This document shows positions 9,120 through 18,696 of a stretch of DNA of 64,000 nucleotides, one piece after another. The position numbers were made by a program, and so were the translations under genes. The notes beneath the pieces are model-generated. The model was not told where the DNA came from and made no database searches. It saw only the letters and a list, made by a program, of their open reading frames with translations. Source of the stretch: Methylocapsa aurea (lineage in GTDB: Bacteria; Pseudomonadota; Alphaproteobacteria; Rhizobiales; Beijerinckiaceae); assembly GCF_000746085.1 (NCBI RefSeq), contig NZ_JQKO01000001.1, positions 596,575-660,574 of the forward strand, in the 5' to 3' direction. How positions within the stretch are numbered: the first letter of the stretch is position 1; the number at the start of each line of letters is the position of its first letter.

Positions 9120-9396
9120 TTCCGCTCAAATGGAAAATGCGCCTTCCAATCTGCGCGGAAAGGCAATTGGCCAGGCTGCACAACGGCAATGGTTTGATTT
9201 TTTCAGGATCCGGCGCCGATAGCGCTTTCGAAACAATCCCCGCCTTCGATGTCTTCGTGAAATTAACTCGCCCGGAACCGCTGGAGGTTCACCGCGAGAT
9301 CAAGCACACGCCGACGCCCCGCGCCGGTTGCTCATCGTCATCCTGGCGGCGGCCGCCGTTCCCCGCGTCGTCGCATTGGGCGACCTCACGCCTGAC
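9120..9396 (+). pseudogene. Decayed partial copy of the methyltransferase at 6492-7256
   Basis: Translated with frame changes, this stretch matches the middle of the intact methyltransferase. KLHCANGLDFLKSCADNAFD in the intact gene corresponds to LHNGNGLIFSGSGADSAFE here, and AFDVLAKLTRPELLEICREI to AFDVFVKLTRPEPLEVHREI. After that, indels scramble the frame, though the DNA still tracks the motif before the conserved GGGCGACCTCAC. Neither the SAM-binding motif I nor the C-terminus is present. The similarity runs to the stop codon of the convergent ppdK gene, so this looks like a broken gene duplication cut off at ppdK. Confidence 0.7.
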
Positions 9397-12064
9397 TTTC
9401 GGGCTTGCGGTGGAGAGCCGCTTGCGCCGCGGCCAGCCTTGCGATCGGCACGCGAAACGGCGAGCAGGACACATAGCTCAAGCCCAGCTTTTCGCAAAAG
9501 GCGATCGAAGCCGGGTCGCCGCCATGTTCGCCGCAGATTCCGAGTTTGATGTCCGGCCGCGTCTTGCGGCTTCGCAAGACGCCGATCTCGACAAGTTCGC
9601 CGACGCCCTCTTGGTCGATCGTCACGAAAGGATCGGCGGCAAAGACGCCGCGAGCCACGTAGCGGCCGAGAAAAGACCCTGCATCGTCGCGCGACAGCGC
9701 CATGCAGGTCTGGGTCAGATCATTGGTTCCAAAGGAGAAAAACTCGGCGGTTTCGGCGATTTCGCCGGCGCGCAAGCTGGCGCGCGGCGTTTCGATCATC
9801 GCTCCAACAGTATAGGGAATCACGACGCCGGTCTCGATGGCGACGGCTTTAGCCGTAGCATCGACCCTGGCCTTGATGAGATCGAACTCGGCCTTGGCGA
9901 TGATCAGCGGCGCCATGACCTCCGGCTGCACGAGTTCGCCGGTTATCTTCTTGACCGCGACCGCCGCTTCAAAAATGGCGCGCGCCTGCATTTCGATGAT
10001 TTCTGGATAGGCGATCGCGATCCGGCTGCCGCGAAAACCCAGCATCGGATTGACCTCGCGCAAGGCCGCCGCGCGCCGCGATAGCTTTTCCGACGAGACG
10101 CCCATCGACTGCGCCACTTCGTCGATTTCCGCTTGGCTATGCGGCAAGAATTCATGCAGCGGCGGATCCAACAGGCGGATCGTCACCGGCAGACCAAACA
10201 TGATCTCGAAAAGCTCGATGAAATCGCCCCGCTGGATCGGCAGCAGCTTGGCGAGCGCGGAACGCCGGCCCGCTTCATCATCGGCGAGGATCATTTCGCG
10301 CACGGCGATAATCCGGTCGCCTTCGAAGAACATATGCTCGGTGCGGCAAAGCCCTATGCCTTCGGCGCCGAACTTCCGCGCGACGCGCGCGTCCTGAGGG
10401 GTCTCGGCATTGGCGCGAACGCCCATCCGGCGAACGCCATCCGCCCATTGCATGAGAGTGGCGAATTCGCCCGAAAGTTCCGGCTGCAGCATTTTAACGC
10501 TGCCCTCGATCACCTGCCCGGTCGTTCCATCGATCGTTAGAATGTCGCCTTTATTGAAGGCGACGCCGGAGGCCGTCATAACCCCCTTGGCGTAATCGAT
10601 CCGGATGCCGCCTGCGCCGGAGACGCAAGCCTTGCCCATGCCGCGGGCGACGACCGCCGCGTGGGAAGTCATCCCACCTCGCGTCGTCAATATGCCCTCG
10701 GCCGCGTGCATCCCGTGGATATCCTCCGGGCTCGTCTCAATGCGCACCAAGATAACCTTATGGCCGGCGCTTTTCAGCTGCTCGGCCTCATCGGCGCTGA
10801 ACACGATCGCGCCGCTCGCCGCCCCCGGCGAAGCCGGCAAGCCGGTGGCGACCACGTTCCGCTCAGCGTAAGGATCGATCGCTGGGTGCAAGAGCTGCTC
10901 AAGCGAAGCCGGATCAATACGGGCGATCGCCTCGTCCCGGCTGATCAAGCCGTCCTGGGTCATATCGACGGCGATGCGCAGCGCGGCCTTGGTGGTGCGC
11001 TTGCCATTGCGGGTCTGCAGCATCCATAATTTGCCGTTCTCGACGGTAAATTCCATGTCCTGCATGTCGCGATAATGCTTTTCGAGCAGATTTGCCGTCC
11101 GCACGAATTCAGCGAAGACCCCCGGAAGCGTGGTTTCCAGCGAAGCCTTGTCCGACCCAGCGGCCAAGCGCGCCGCCTCGGTGATATTCTGCGGCGTTCT
11201 GATGCCCGCCACCACATCCTCGCCTTGAGCATTAAGAAGGAATTCGCCGAAAAGCTCCTTCGCGCCGGTCGCGGGGTTGCGCGTGAAGGCGACGCCGGTC
11301 GCCGATGTCTCGCCCATATTGCCGAAAACCATCGCCTGAACGGTGACCGCGGTTCCCCAGTTCGCAGGAATATCGTGAAGGCGACGATAGGTGATCGCCC
11401 GCGGATTTTGCCAGGACCCAAAAACCGCGCCGATGGCCCCCCAAAGCTGTTCACGCGGCGCTTGGGGAAAGGGCTCGCCTCGGGCTTCCAGAACCTTCGC
11501 CTTGAACGCGATGATCAGCCTTTTCCAATCTTCGGCGGCGAGCTCGGTATCTAGAGTTAACCCTTTGATTTCCTTATAATGCTCTAACATTTCCTCAAAG
11601 TGATGATGATCGACGCCAAGCACCACGTCGCAGTACATCTGGATGAAGCGGCGGTAGGAATCATAGGCGAAACGTTCGTCGCCCGAGCGTTTCGCCAAGG
11701 CTTCGACGGTGACGTCGTTGAGGCCAATGTTCAAAACGGTGTCCATCATTCCGGGCATCGACGCGCGCGCGCCGGAACGGACAGAGACAAGCAACGGATT
11801 TTCCGGATCGCCGAAAACCCGTCCGGTCAGCCCGCCAATATAATCGAGAGCGGCCTCCACCTCCGAGCCTAGCTCCGGCGGATAGCTCTTTCCATTTTCA
11901 TAGAAAAAAGTGCAGACCTCTGTGGTTATCGTGAAGCCTGGAGGAACCGGCAGGCCAAGATTCGCCATTTCGGCGAGATTGGCGCCCTTGCCTCCAAGCA
12001 GATCGCGCAGATCTCGCGCTCCTTCGGCCCGACCATCACCGAAAGTATAGACCCATTTGACCAT
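9386..12064 (-). CDS. ppdK: Pyruvate, phosphate dikinase
   Basis: 892 residues, the normal length. The N-terminal ATP-grasp part begins VYTFGDGRAEGARDLRDLLG and GGKGANLAEMANLGLPVPPG. The phospho-carrier domain has GGMTSHAAVVARGMGKACVSG, with the catalytic His at residue 468. The C-terminal TIM barrel binds pyruvate/phosphoenolpyruvate, with the proton-donor Cys 844 in LGICGEHGGDP. The enzyme interconverts pyruvate + ATP + phosphate and phosphoenolpyruvate + AMP + pyrophosphate in the cytoplasm. The gene stands alone, convergent with the degraded methyltransferase region and upstream of nothing obvious in an operon. Confidence 0.97.
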   Translation of the reverse strand: MVKWVYTFGDGRAEGARDLRDLLGGKGANLAEMANLGLPVPPGFTITTEVCTFFYENGKSYPPELGSEVEAALDYIGGLTGRVFGDPENPLLVSVRSGARASMPGMMDTVLNIGLNDVTVEALAKRSGDERFAYDSYRRFIQMYCDVVLGVDHHHFEEMLEHYKEIKGLTLDTELAAEDWKRLIIAFKAKVLEARGEPFPQAPREQLWGAIGAVFGSWQNPRAITYRRLHDIPANWGTAVTVQAMVFGNMGETSATGVAFTRNPATGAKELFGEFLLNAQGEDVVAGIRTPQNITEAARLAAGSDKASLETTLPGVFAEFVRTANLLEKHYRDMQDMEFTVENGKLWMLQTRNGKRTTKAALRIAVDMTQDGLISRDEAIARIDPASLEQLLHPAIDPYAERNVVATGLPASPGAASGAIVFSADEAEQLKSAGHKVILVRIETSPEDIHGMHAAEGILTTRGGMTSHAAVVARGMGKACVSGAGGIRIDYAKGVMTASGVAFNKGDILTIDGTTGQVIEGSVKMLQPELSGEFATLMQWADGVRRMGVRANAETPQDARVARKFGAEGIGLCRTEHMFFEGDRIIAVREMILADDEAGRRSALAKLLPIQRGDFIELFEIMFGLPVTIRLLDPPLHEFLPHSQAEIDEVAQSMGVSSEKLSRRAAALREVNPMLGFRGSRIAIAYPEIIEMQARAIFEAAVAVKKITGELVQPEVMAPLIIAKAEFDLIKARVDATAKAVAIETGVVIPYTVGAMIETPRASLRAGEIAETAEFFSFGTNDLTQTCMALSRDDAGSFLGRYVARGVFAADPFVTIDQEGVGELVEIGVLRSRKTRPDIKLGICGEHGGDPASIAFCEKLGLSYVSCSPFRVPIARLAAAQAALHRKPESQA

Positions 12065-12189
12065 GTTGGTCCTCTAAATGCGATCGGTCCGCCGCAATTT
12101 GCCGGCGCGCGAACAAATCAAGAAGGACGGTCCCGGTCAGGAGCGGCGCGCTTGCTTCGCGCCAGCCCGTCAGCCGATGGAAGCGCAAA

Positions 12190-12774
12190 TCACGAATGAT
12201 CGCGCAGGCGGAAGCCAAAACTGATCCAGCCGAGGCCCCAGAAGAAAAGATCGATCCCGAGAAGAATTCCCAAGATGAACGGCGTATTGCCGGGCCAGCC
12301 AATAACGATCAAAAGGCCGACAAGCGCTGTCACGATGCCCCCGAAAAGAACCGAGCTTCGCGTGCCGGCGACGAGCTGGGTCCCAAAATAGATCCGCGCC
12401 AATCCCGTGACGATCAACCCCGCGCCGAGCATTAGCGTAAAGATCGCGGCCGCGACCAAGGGATTGGCGAGCGCGAAGGAGGCAGCCACTATATACAGCA
12501 ATCCAGAAATGATCCAAAGAAAGAACCGGCCCCAGGTTTTCGCGCTAATGCCCAAGGCGATCTCGGACGCACCGGCAATGACCATGAAGATCGCAATGGT
12601 ATAAACCGACGCGATCGTCGCCGTGACGTCGAGGATGATGGCGGCGATCCCCATTGCTACGCCAAGAACGCCGAAGGCGACGATCCAACCCCAGCGATGC
12701 CTTAAACGCTCGATCGCCGTTCCCAAACTTTTTGGGCCGCCCGAAACCGGAGCGGCATTATTTGAAGATGCCAT
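12190..12774 (-). CDS. HdeD-like membrane protein (DUF308)
   Basis: 194 residues with six predicted hydrophobic helices arranged as three similar pairs, beginning WIVAFGVLGVAMGIAAIILD and ending in a short polar tail. The repeated pattern, including GASEIALGI in the middle pair, is typical of the DUF308/HdeD family. Escherichia coli HdeD is linked to acid resistance at high cell density, but the molecular action is unknown. It is separated from ppdK by 125 bases and may have its own promoter in the long upstream region. Confidence 0.85.
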   Translation of the reverse strand: MASSNNAAPVSGGPKSLGTAIERLRHRWGWIVAFGVLGVAMGIAAIILDVTATIASVYTIAIFMVIAGASEIALGISAKTWGRFFLWIISGLLYIVAASFALANPLVAAAIFTLMLGAGLIVTGLARIYFGTQLVAGTRSSVLFGGIVTALVGLLIVIGWPGNTPFILGILLGIDLFFWGLGWISFGFRLRDHS

Positions 12775-12902
12775 GCGTCAAATTCCTTCCATCAGGAGCG
12801 CCGCCCGAGCGACTGGACTCGTCGCTCGATAGAACGCGCTCAGAACTAAAATTGTCAGAGCGGACCCTTGTGCAAAAAAGTCTGGCGGCTTCTGTGAAGC
12901 GC

Positions 12903-12927
12903 GGCTCCAAGCGCGGAGCCTTTTTTT
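12903..12927 (+). terminator. Intrinsic terminator-like hairpin with no upstream gene
   Basis: GGCTCC (12903-12908), a loop AAGCGC and GGAGCC (12915-12920) are followed at once by seven T residues. This is a textbook Rho-independent terminator on the plus strand. No plus-strand protein gene ends upstream; the nearest gene (hdeD-like) reads away. It could end a small RNA that starts around 12780-12850. Confidence 0.7.
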
Positions 12928-12996
12928 GGCGAAGCGGGCGCAGGTTCGCCGAGAAGACGCTCCTAGCCAATGCGCCGGGGATGCTCGCGACGGCAT

Positions 12997-13030
12997 CATT
13001 GTGCAAATAGCCTCATTGTGCAAATAGCCT
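12997..13030. repeat. Tandem duplication of a 17-bp unit
   Basis: CATTGTGCAAATAGCCT occurs twice head to tail, exactly, at 12997-13013 and 13014-13030. A third copy breaks off after three bases. There is no coding gene here. It may be slipped-strand duplication or a protein-binding direct repeat. Confidence 0.75.
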
Positions 13031-13691
13031 CATCGCGCCCGTGGCGGGGCTTGCTCGAGTTCCCATATGAGGCGCGCCTCATCGAATCGCTGGCGAGGCG
13101 TCTGGCATTCTTGCAGAGGCGCGCTTGACGCGTTAGGCTTCAGCTCTTACTTGGGTTTTGTTTCGGTTTTCTAAACGCCCGTTCTTGCCAGAGCGTGATG
13201 TCGTTGAAATGCGATAATCATACTTTCTGTCGAGTTGATTCGACGCATGACTCAAGTCCAAAAAGGCCTTGTCCTGCTTGGAGCGCGCGGTCCTGCTGCG
13301 ACAGGGCGGCTGACGGTCGCGGCCGGCTTCCGATCTTTGCGCGCGTCGGCGCATCTCGCATTCCGACGGCTTTGGCTGATCGTTCGTCGACTGTGACCCA
13401 AAGGTCGCGCCTTGGCGCTAAATGCCGGCGCCGGCGCTTTGCTCGACGGTTCGCGTTGCAGCGTTGATTTTTGTTCGTTATTTACCTTCAGATATGTCGG
13501 CAAGATGAAAAGGGTTGGGCTTCCCCTCTTGAAGCAATTTGATTCACACCAAGGCGTGTTCTTCGAAAACTGATCCCTCTTTTTCGATCAGAACACGCTC
13601 GAACTCTTTGGATCAGGGCGAATCCATTTCGATCATGAATCCCATCTGATCGGGAATCGCTCTAGGAAGGCAACCCCGGTTCGGGTCCTGC

Positions 13692-15644
13692 ATGCATGAG
13701 GCGCCAGTGACGACTTCTTCGACCACCCCCCTGCTCGACACGATTGCGGCGCCATCGGACTTGCGGCGTTTGACCGAGGCGGAGCTTGTGCAGGTCGCCG
13801 ATGAGCTGCGCACCGAGACGATCAGCGCGGTTTCGGTCACAGGAGGACATCTTGGCGCAGGCCTGGGCGTTGTCGAGCTCACGGTGGCCTTGCATTACGT
13901 TTTCGATACGCCAAATGACCGCTTGATCTGGGACGTCGGCCATCAGGCCTATCCGCATAAGATTCTCACTGGCCGGCGCGACCGCATCAGGACCCTGCGC
14001 CGGGGCGGCGGGCTTTCCGGCTTCACCAAAAGGTCTGAGAGCGAATATGATCCTTTCGGCGCCGCGCATTCCTCGACGTCGATCTCTGCCGGCCTCGGCA
14101 TGGCGGTGGCGAATACGCTGGCCGGCAAGCCGGCCAATGTCGTCGCCGTGATCGGCGATGGCGCGATGTCGGCGGGCATGGCCTATGAGGCGATGAACAA
14201 TGCCGGCGCGATGCATTCGCGTTTGATCGTCATTTTGAACGACAATGAAATGTCGATCGCCCCCCCGGCCGGCGCGCTCTCTTCCTATCTGGCGCGGCTG
14301 GTGTCCGGCGGGACCTATCGCTCGGTTCGCGAGGCGGCGAAACAGCTTGGCCGCCATTTGCCGCGATTTGTCTACGACAGGGCGCGCAAGACCGAGGAAT
14401 TCGCGCGCAATTTTTGGGCCGGCGGCACGATGTTCGAGGAGCTTGGCTTTTATTACGTCGGTCCAATCGACGGACATAATCTCGATCATTTGCTCCCGGT
14501 CTTGAAAAACGTCCGCGATTTCAAGGAGACGGGGCCGATCCTGGTCCATGTCGTCACCCAGAAGGGCAAGGGCTACGCCCCGGCCGAGGCTTCGAGCGAC
14601 AAATATCACGGCGTCAACATGTTCGACGTCGTCACCGGCAAGCAGGTGAAGCCCAAGCCGAACGCGCCGCTCTACACCAATGTTTTCGCCGACGCCTTGG
14701 TCAAGGCCGCCCAGACTGACGACAAGATCGTCGCGATCACCGCCGCGATGCCGGGCGGCACCGGGCTCGATATCTTTCACAAGTCGTTTCCCGAACGCGT
14801 TTTCGACGTCGGAATCGCCGAACAACATGCCGTGACCTTCGCCGCCGGCCTCGCGACCGAAGGCTATAAGCCGTTCTGCGCGATCTATTCGACGTTTCTC
14901 CAGCGCGGCTATGATCAGATCGTCCATGATGTGGCGATCCAGAATCTGCCGGTTAGATTCGCCATCGACCGCGCCGGCCTCGTCGGGGCGGATGGCGCCA
15001 CCCATGCCGGATCCTTCGATATCTCCTTCCTCGGAATCCTGCCCAATATGGTCGTGATGGCGGCGGCCGATGAGGCCGAGCTCACGCATATGGTTGCCAC
15101 CGCAGCGGCCTATGATGAAGGCCCGATCGCCTTGCGCTACCCGCGCGGCGAAGGCGTCGGCGTTGAAATGCCGGCCGAGGGACAGATTTTGGAGATCGGC
15201 CGCGGCCGCATCCTGCGCGAAGGCAGCAAAGTCGCCATTCTGTCGCTCGGGACGCGCCTCGCCGAGGTCTTGCGGGCCGCAGAGGATCTCGCCGCTTATG
15301 GCGTTTCGACCACCGTCGCCGATGCGCGCTTCGCCAAGCCGCTCGATCTCGATCTCATCCGGCGCTTGGCCGGCAACCATGAAGTGCTGCTCACGATCGA
15401 GGAAGGGTCGGTTGGCGGGTTTGGCTCATTCGTGATGCAGGCGCTCGCCGAGGAGGGCGCGCTTGATGGGACTGGCATGCGCGGGCTGAAATTCCGCTCG
15501 ATGGTGCTGCCCGACATCTTTCTCGATCATGACAAGCCGGAAAAGCTCTATGCCCAAGCCGGGCTCGACGCCAAAGGCATCGTCGCCAAGGTCCTGGCGA
15601 CGCTTGGCCGAGACAGCGATGCGATGAAGAGCCGGATTGCATGA
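13692..15644 (+). CDS. dxs: 1-deoxy-D-xylulose-5-phosphate synthase
   Basis: 650 residues, slightly above the family average because of a short N-terminal extension. The thiamine diphosphate motif [19 protein letters not shown] and the pair [11 protein letters not shown] and [16 protein letters not shown] mark DXS. The central pyrimidine-binding domain has [17 protein letters not shown], and the C-terminal transketolase domain contains [15 protein letters not shown]. The enzyme condenses pyruvate and glyceraldehyde-3-phosphate to make DXP, the first step of the MEP isoprenoid pathway, also feeding thiamine and pyridoxal synthesis. No other MEP gene is next to it. The ribosome-binding site is weak, so a slightly later GTG start is possible. 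Confidence 0.97.
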   Translation: MHEAPVTTSSTTPLLDTIAAPSDLRRLTEAELVQVADELRTETISAVSVTGGHLGAGLGVVELTVALHYVFDTPNDRLIWDVGHQAYPHKILTGRRDRIRTLRRGGGLSGFTKRSESEYDPFGAAHSSTSISAGLGMAVANTLAGKPANVVAVIGDGAMSAGMAYEAMNNAGAMHSRLIVILNDNEMSIAPPAGALSSYLARLVSGGTYRSVREAAKQLGRHLPRFVYDRARKTEEFARNFWAGGTMFEELGFYYVGPIDGHNLDHLLPVLKNVRDFKETGPILVHVVTQKGKGYAPAEASSDKYHGVNMFDVVTGKQVKPKPNAPLYTNVFADALVKAAQTDDKIVAITAAMPGGTGLDIFHKSFPERVFDVGIAEQHAVTFAAGLATEGYKPFCAIYSTFLQRGYDQIVHDVAIQNLPVRFAIDRAGLVGADGATHAGSFDISFLGILPNMVVMAAADEAELTHMVATAAAYDEGPIALRYPRGEGVGVEMPAEGQILEIGRGRILREGSKVAILSLGTRLAEVLRAAEDLAAYGVSTTVADARFAKPLDLDLIRRLAGNHEVLLTIEEGSVGGFGSFVMQALAEEGALDGTGMRGLKFRSMVLPDIFLDHDKPEKLYAQAGLDAKGIVAKVLATLGRDSDAMKSRIA

Positions 15645-15920
15645 GCATGTTTGGAAGACGGCGATTTGAAATCTGACGTGGTGCGATGATCCGCACCGCG
15701 ATCATCTCAGCTTCACAACAGCGCTTGGCCGAGCCTTGGTTTTTATGAACGCTTCGAGCAAGTGGCGGCGCTCATCCTGATTGTAGGCGCCTCGACTGGC
15801 TTTCGACATAGCCAGCGCAACCTGTATTGTGATCGGCCCCGTTTCTGATAGGCTTGACTCGCGCGCACATCGAAGTTCGCATCCTAGTCGCGATAACCAT
15901 ATGACCGGCGGAGCAGGCTC

Positions 15921-16478
15921 ATGGCGAGAGAGTATACGATTTCCGACCGCGCTTTAGTCGCTTTGGTCACTCAACTCACCGGCGGCTACCCCAATCCGGA
16001 TGACACTTCCCCGCCGGGCCCTTGGGGCCCGGTCATTCGCCAAGCGTTGGAGCGCCTACGACGGGCGTCGGGTCCGGTTCCTGATCCTTGGCTTGAGGTC
16101 GCGCTCAATCCCCAACCGCTTCCGCCAAAGGCTGCTTTCGCCACCGCCTTTGCCCAACAGATCGTCGATCGGGTTCTGGTGCTGCAGGATGTCGCCGACG
16201 CCATGCCGCGACAAGGCGAACAGCAGGGCATTATCATCGTCAGCGGCTATATCTCAAGGTTTGTCGACGATTATTGCGGCACCGGCTTTCGGTTCAAATG
16301 GCCCTTTCCCGGACCCCGTCCAAATTGGTTCACCGAGGAAGTCAATGGCGCCGACTTGATCCTGGCGGGCGTCCAATTCGAGCGGGCCGCCGCAGAAATC
16401 TCCAACGAAGAACTGACGCGCAGTCTCATCGATGGCGCGGCCAGGCTGAAGGAGACTGGTCTGGCGAGACTTCAGTAA
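15921..16478 (+). CDS. Hypothetical protein with an LNPQPLPP motif
   Basis: 185 residues, no signal peptide or membrane helix. I do not recognise a catalytic family. Around residues 60-69 it has EVALNPQPLPPK, a proline-rich motif that I recall seeing in several uncharacterised bacterial proteins. The N-terminal half is Pro-rich, with PNPDDTSPPGPWGP, and the C-terminal third looks helical, with AGVQFERAAAEISNEELTRS. The gene stands alone between dxs and tlyA, with 276 bases of upstream DNA. No function is proposed. Confidence 0.7.
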   Translation: MAREYTISDRALVALVTQLTGGYPNPDDTSPPGPWGPVIRQALERLRRASGPVPDPWLEVALNPQPLPPKAAFATAFAQQIVDRVLVLQDVADAMPRQGEQQGIIIVSGYISRFVDDYCGTGFRFKWPFPGPRPNWFTEEVNGADLILAGVQFERAAAEISNEELTRSLIDGAARLKETGLARLQ

Positions 16479-16647
16479 CCGCTTTGCGGGCGCCTTTATT
16501 ATGACCAAGATGGCCGACGTCCCCGGGGCCGGCCATGGTTGCGGCGGCGATAGCGGTTGATGCGATTGGAAGCAGGCTCAAGACTGCGAAACCGCTTGCA
16601 ACCTTATTTGCGCGCCCATTTGCGAGCCATTTGTGCGATCCGTTTAA

Positions 16648-17376
16648 ATGACTCGCCAACGCGCTGATCTCGCTCTAGTCGAACGCAAGCTTTTCGAAAG
16701 CCGCGCCAAAGCGCAGGAGGCGATCGCCGCCGGACTTGTGCGCGCCGATGGCAAGGTTCTGCGCAAGGCCTCCGAGCCGGTCGATGCCGGCGCCCAAATC
16801 GAAGCCTTTGCTCCCTACCCCTGGGTCTCGCGCGGCGGATTGAAACTCGCCGCCGCGCTTGAGGCCTTCGGTTTCGATCCGGCCGGGCGCGCCTGCCTCG
16901 ACATCGGCGCGTCAACCGGAGGATTCACCCATGTTCTTCTCGCGCGCGGCGCTCTGGAAATCCTCGCCATCGATGTCGGACGCGGCCAATTGCACCCCGA
17001 TCTTGCGCGCGATCCTCGGGTCATGTCGCGCGAGGCGACTGATGCGCGAAGCCTCACCCGCGCCTCGCTCGCGCACGCGCCGGAGTTCGTAACCTGCGAC
17101 GTGAGCTTTATTTCTCTCAAATTGGTGCTTCCCATCGTGTTGCCGCTCGCCGCTCCCAACGCAAAGCTGGTCGCTCTCATCAAGCCGCAATTCGAGGCCG
17201 GTCCCGGTCACGTCGTCAAAGGCATCGTCAAGGATGCAGCGATCCGGCGCAAGGCCTGCGACGATATCCACTCCTTGGTGGAAGCCCTAGGCTGGCGCGT
17301 CGATGGGCTGCTGCCCTCCCCGATCGAAGGCGGCGACGGCAATATCGAATTCCTCATCGGCGCGACGCGGGCATGA
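16648..17376 (+). CDS. tlyA: TlyA family rRNA 2'-O-methyltransferase
   Basis: 242 residues. The N-terminal S4-type RNA-binding domain is ADLALVERKLFESRAKAQEA; the Rossmann domain holds CLDIGASTGGFTHVLLARGA (SAM motif I), AIDVGRGQLHPDL and VTCDVSFISLKLVLP. TlyA enzymes methylate ribose 2'-OH of 16S and/or 23S rRNA. The stop codon overlaps the ATG of the next gene by four bases (ATGA), so the two RNA methyltransferase genes are coupled. Usual family length is about 245-270 residues. Confidence 0.92.
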   Translation: MTRQRADLALVERKLFESRAKAQEAIAAGLVRADGKVLRKASEPVDAGAQIEAFAPYPWVSRGGLKLAAALEAFGFDPAGRACLDIGASTGGFTHVLLARGALEILAIDVGRGQLHPDLARDPRVMSREATDARSLTRASLAHAPEFVTCDVSFISLKLVLPIVLPLAAPNAKLVALIKPQFEAGPGHVVKGIVKDAAIRRKACDDIHSLVEALGWRVDGLLPSPIEGGDGNIEFLIGATRA

Positions 17377-18647
17377 TCGACCTCAACGCAAGGCTACATG
17401 TCGAACGCCTGGGCCAGCGCGGCGAAGGTCTCGCGCGGGGACCCGAGGGTCCCGTCTTCATTCCCTATGCCCTGGCGGATGAAACGATCATCGCCGAAGT
17501 CGACGGCTCGCGCGGCAGGCTGGTCGAGATCGTGACCCCGTCCCCCAATCGCATCGACCCATTCTGCCGCTATTTTTCCGTCTGCGGCGGCTGCGCGGTT
17601 CAAACGCTCGCCGCTGCGCCTTACGCCCAATGGAAACAAAGCCTTCTCGTCGTCGCGCTGAAACAGGCCGGGCTTGCGGCCACTGTTGAGCCGCTGGTCG
17701 ATGCGCATGGCGAAGGGCGCAGGCGCGCAACGTTTCACGCCCGCGTGGACTGGACCGGCAAATCGACGACGGGGTTCATGCGGGCGCGGGCGCATAAGAT
17801 CGTCGAGATCGACTCCTGTCCGGTCCTGGCGCCCGCCATGCTTCGGGCGGCGCCAGTGGCGCGGGCGCTGGCGCAGGCGCTCGCCGGATCAGGAAAGCCG
17901 CTCGACATTCTCGTCACCGCGACGGCGTCAGGCCTGGATGTCGATCTCAAGGGACATGGGCCGCTGAGCGAGGACGAGAGCCGCAGGCTTGTCCGGCTCG
18001 CCTTGACGCAGGATCTGGCCCGCCTGTCGAATCATGGCGCCATTGTGTTTGCCCAGCGCACGCCGATGCTGGCCATGGGTCGGACAATGGTCGCGCCGCC
18101 GCCCGGCGCCTTCCTGCAGGCAACGGAGGCCGGCGAACAAGCGCTGGCGGCAAAAGTCTGCGCCGCCGTCAAAGGCGCTGGCGAGATCGCCGACCTTTTC
18201 GCAGGCGTCGGAACTTTTTCGTTGCGCATGGCCGAATTTGCCGGGATCCACGCCTTCGATCTCGAGGAGGCCGCACTCGGCGCCCTAGCAAAAGCGGCGC
18301 GGATTGAAGGTCTGCGGCCGGTAAGCGTCGAGGCGCGCGATCTCTTCCGCCGGCCCCTCGCGCCAGCGGAGTTGGCGCGGTTCGAGGCGATCGTGTTCGA
18401 TCCGCCGCGCGCCGGGGCCGAGCAACAGGCGCGGGCGCTCGCCGCCTCCCGCGTCCCTCTCGTCGTCGCCATATCCTGCAATGCGCAGACATTCGCCCGC
18501 GACGCGGCGATCCTTTGCAGCGGCGGCTATGAAATCGCGCGGATCGAACCGATCGATCAGTTTCGCCATTCGCCGCATGTCGAAATCATTGGCGTCTTCC
18601 ACCGCCCGGCGGAGAAATCTCGGAAAATCCGGCGGCTTCTGGGGTGA
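17373..18647 (+). CDS. TrmA/RlmD-type RNA (uracil-C5) methyltransferase
   Basis: 424 residues. It has an N-terminal TRAM-like beta barrel, then the iron-sulfur motif C-x5-CGGC in CRYFSVCGGC. The SAM-binding region has ADLFAGVGTFSLRMAEF, and the catalytic parts are VFDPPRAGAEQQ and ISCNAQTFARD, whose Cys is the nucleophile on the uracil ring. This is the RumA/RlmD class that makes 5-methyluridine in 23S rRNA or tRNA; the exact site cannot be told. It overlaps tlyA by four bases. SCNA replaces the more usual SCNP, a mild variation. Confidence 0.92.
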   Translation: MIDLNARLHVERLGQRGEGLARGPEGPVFIPYALADETIIAEVDGSRGRLVEIVTPSPNRIDPFCRYFSVCGGCAVQTLAAAPYAQWKQSLLVVALKQAGLAATVEPLVDAHGEGRRRATFHARVDWTGKSTTGFMRARAHKIVEIDSCPVLAPAMLRAAPVARALAQALAGSGKPLDILVTATASGLDVDLKGHGPLSEDESRRLVRLALTQDLARLSNHGAIVFAQRTPMLAMGRTMVAPPPGAFLQATEAGEQALAAKVCAAVKGAGEIADLFAGVGTFSLRMAEFAGIHAFDLEEAALGALAKAARIEGLRPVSVEARDLFRRPLAPAELARFEAIVFDPPRAGAEQQARALAASRVPLVVAISCNAQTFARDAAILCSGGYEIARIEPIDQFRHSPHVEIIGVFHRPAEKSRKIRRLLG

Positions 18648-18696
18648 GCGTCAGCGTGACCCTATTCGCGATCTCTTGCGGGCAATCGGAATTTTT

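Larger units (their letters stand above)
12775..13691. other. Long intergenic region between the hdeD-like gene and dxs
   Basis: I find no convincing protein gene here; the short open frames have no ribosome-binding site or recognisable motif. The region holds a hairpin with a T-run (12903-12927), a 17-bp tandem duplication (12997-13030), and GAGCGTGAT / GAACACGCTC fragments of the dispersed palindrome family (about 13190-13200 and 13570-13625). Promoters for dxs and the hdeD-like gene presumably lie here, but no box can be assigned safely. Confidence 0.5.

Noticed and set aside
12758..13006. Minus-strand 82-codon frame upstream of the hdeD-like gene
   Set aside because: No ribosome-binding site or motif, and it crosses the terminator-like hairpin and the direct repeat.
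13662..15380. Long open frame on the minus strand across dxs (572 codons)
   Set aside because: It lies entirely opposite the well-supported dxs gene, has no recognisable domain, and such antisense frames are expected in GC-rich DNA.
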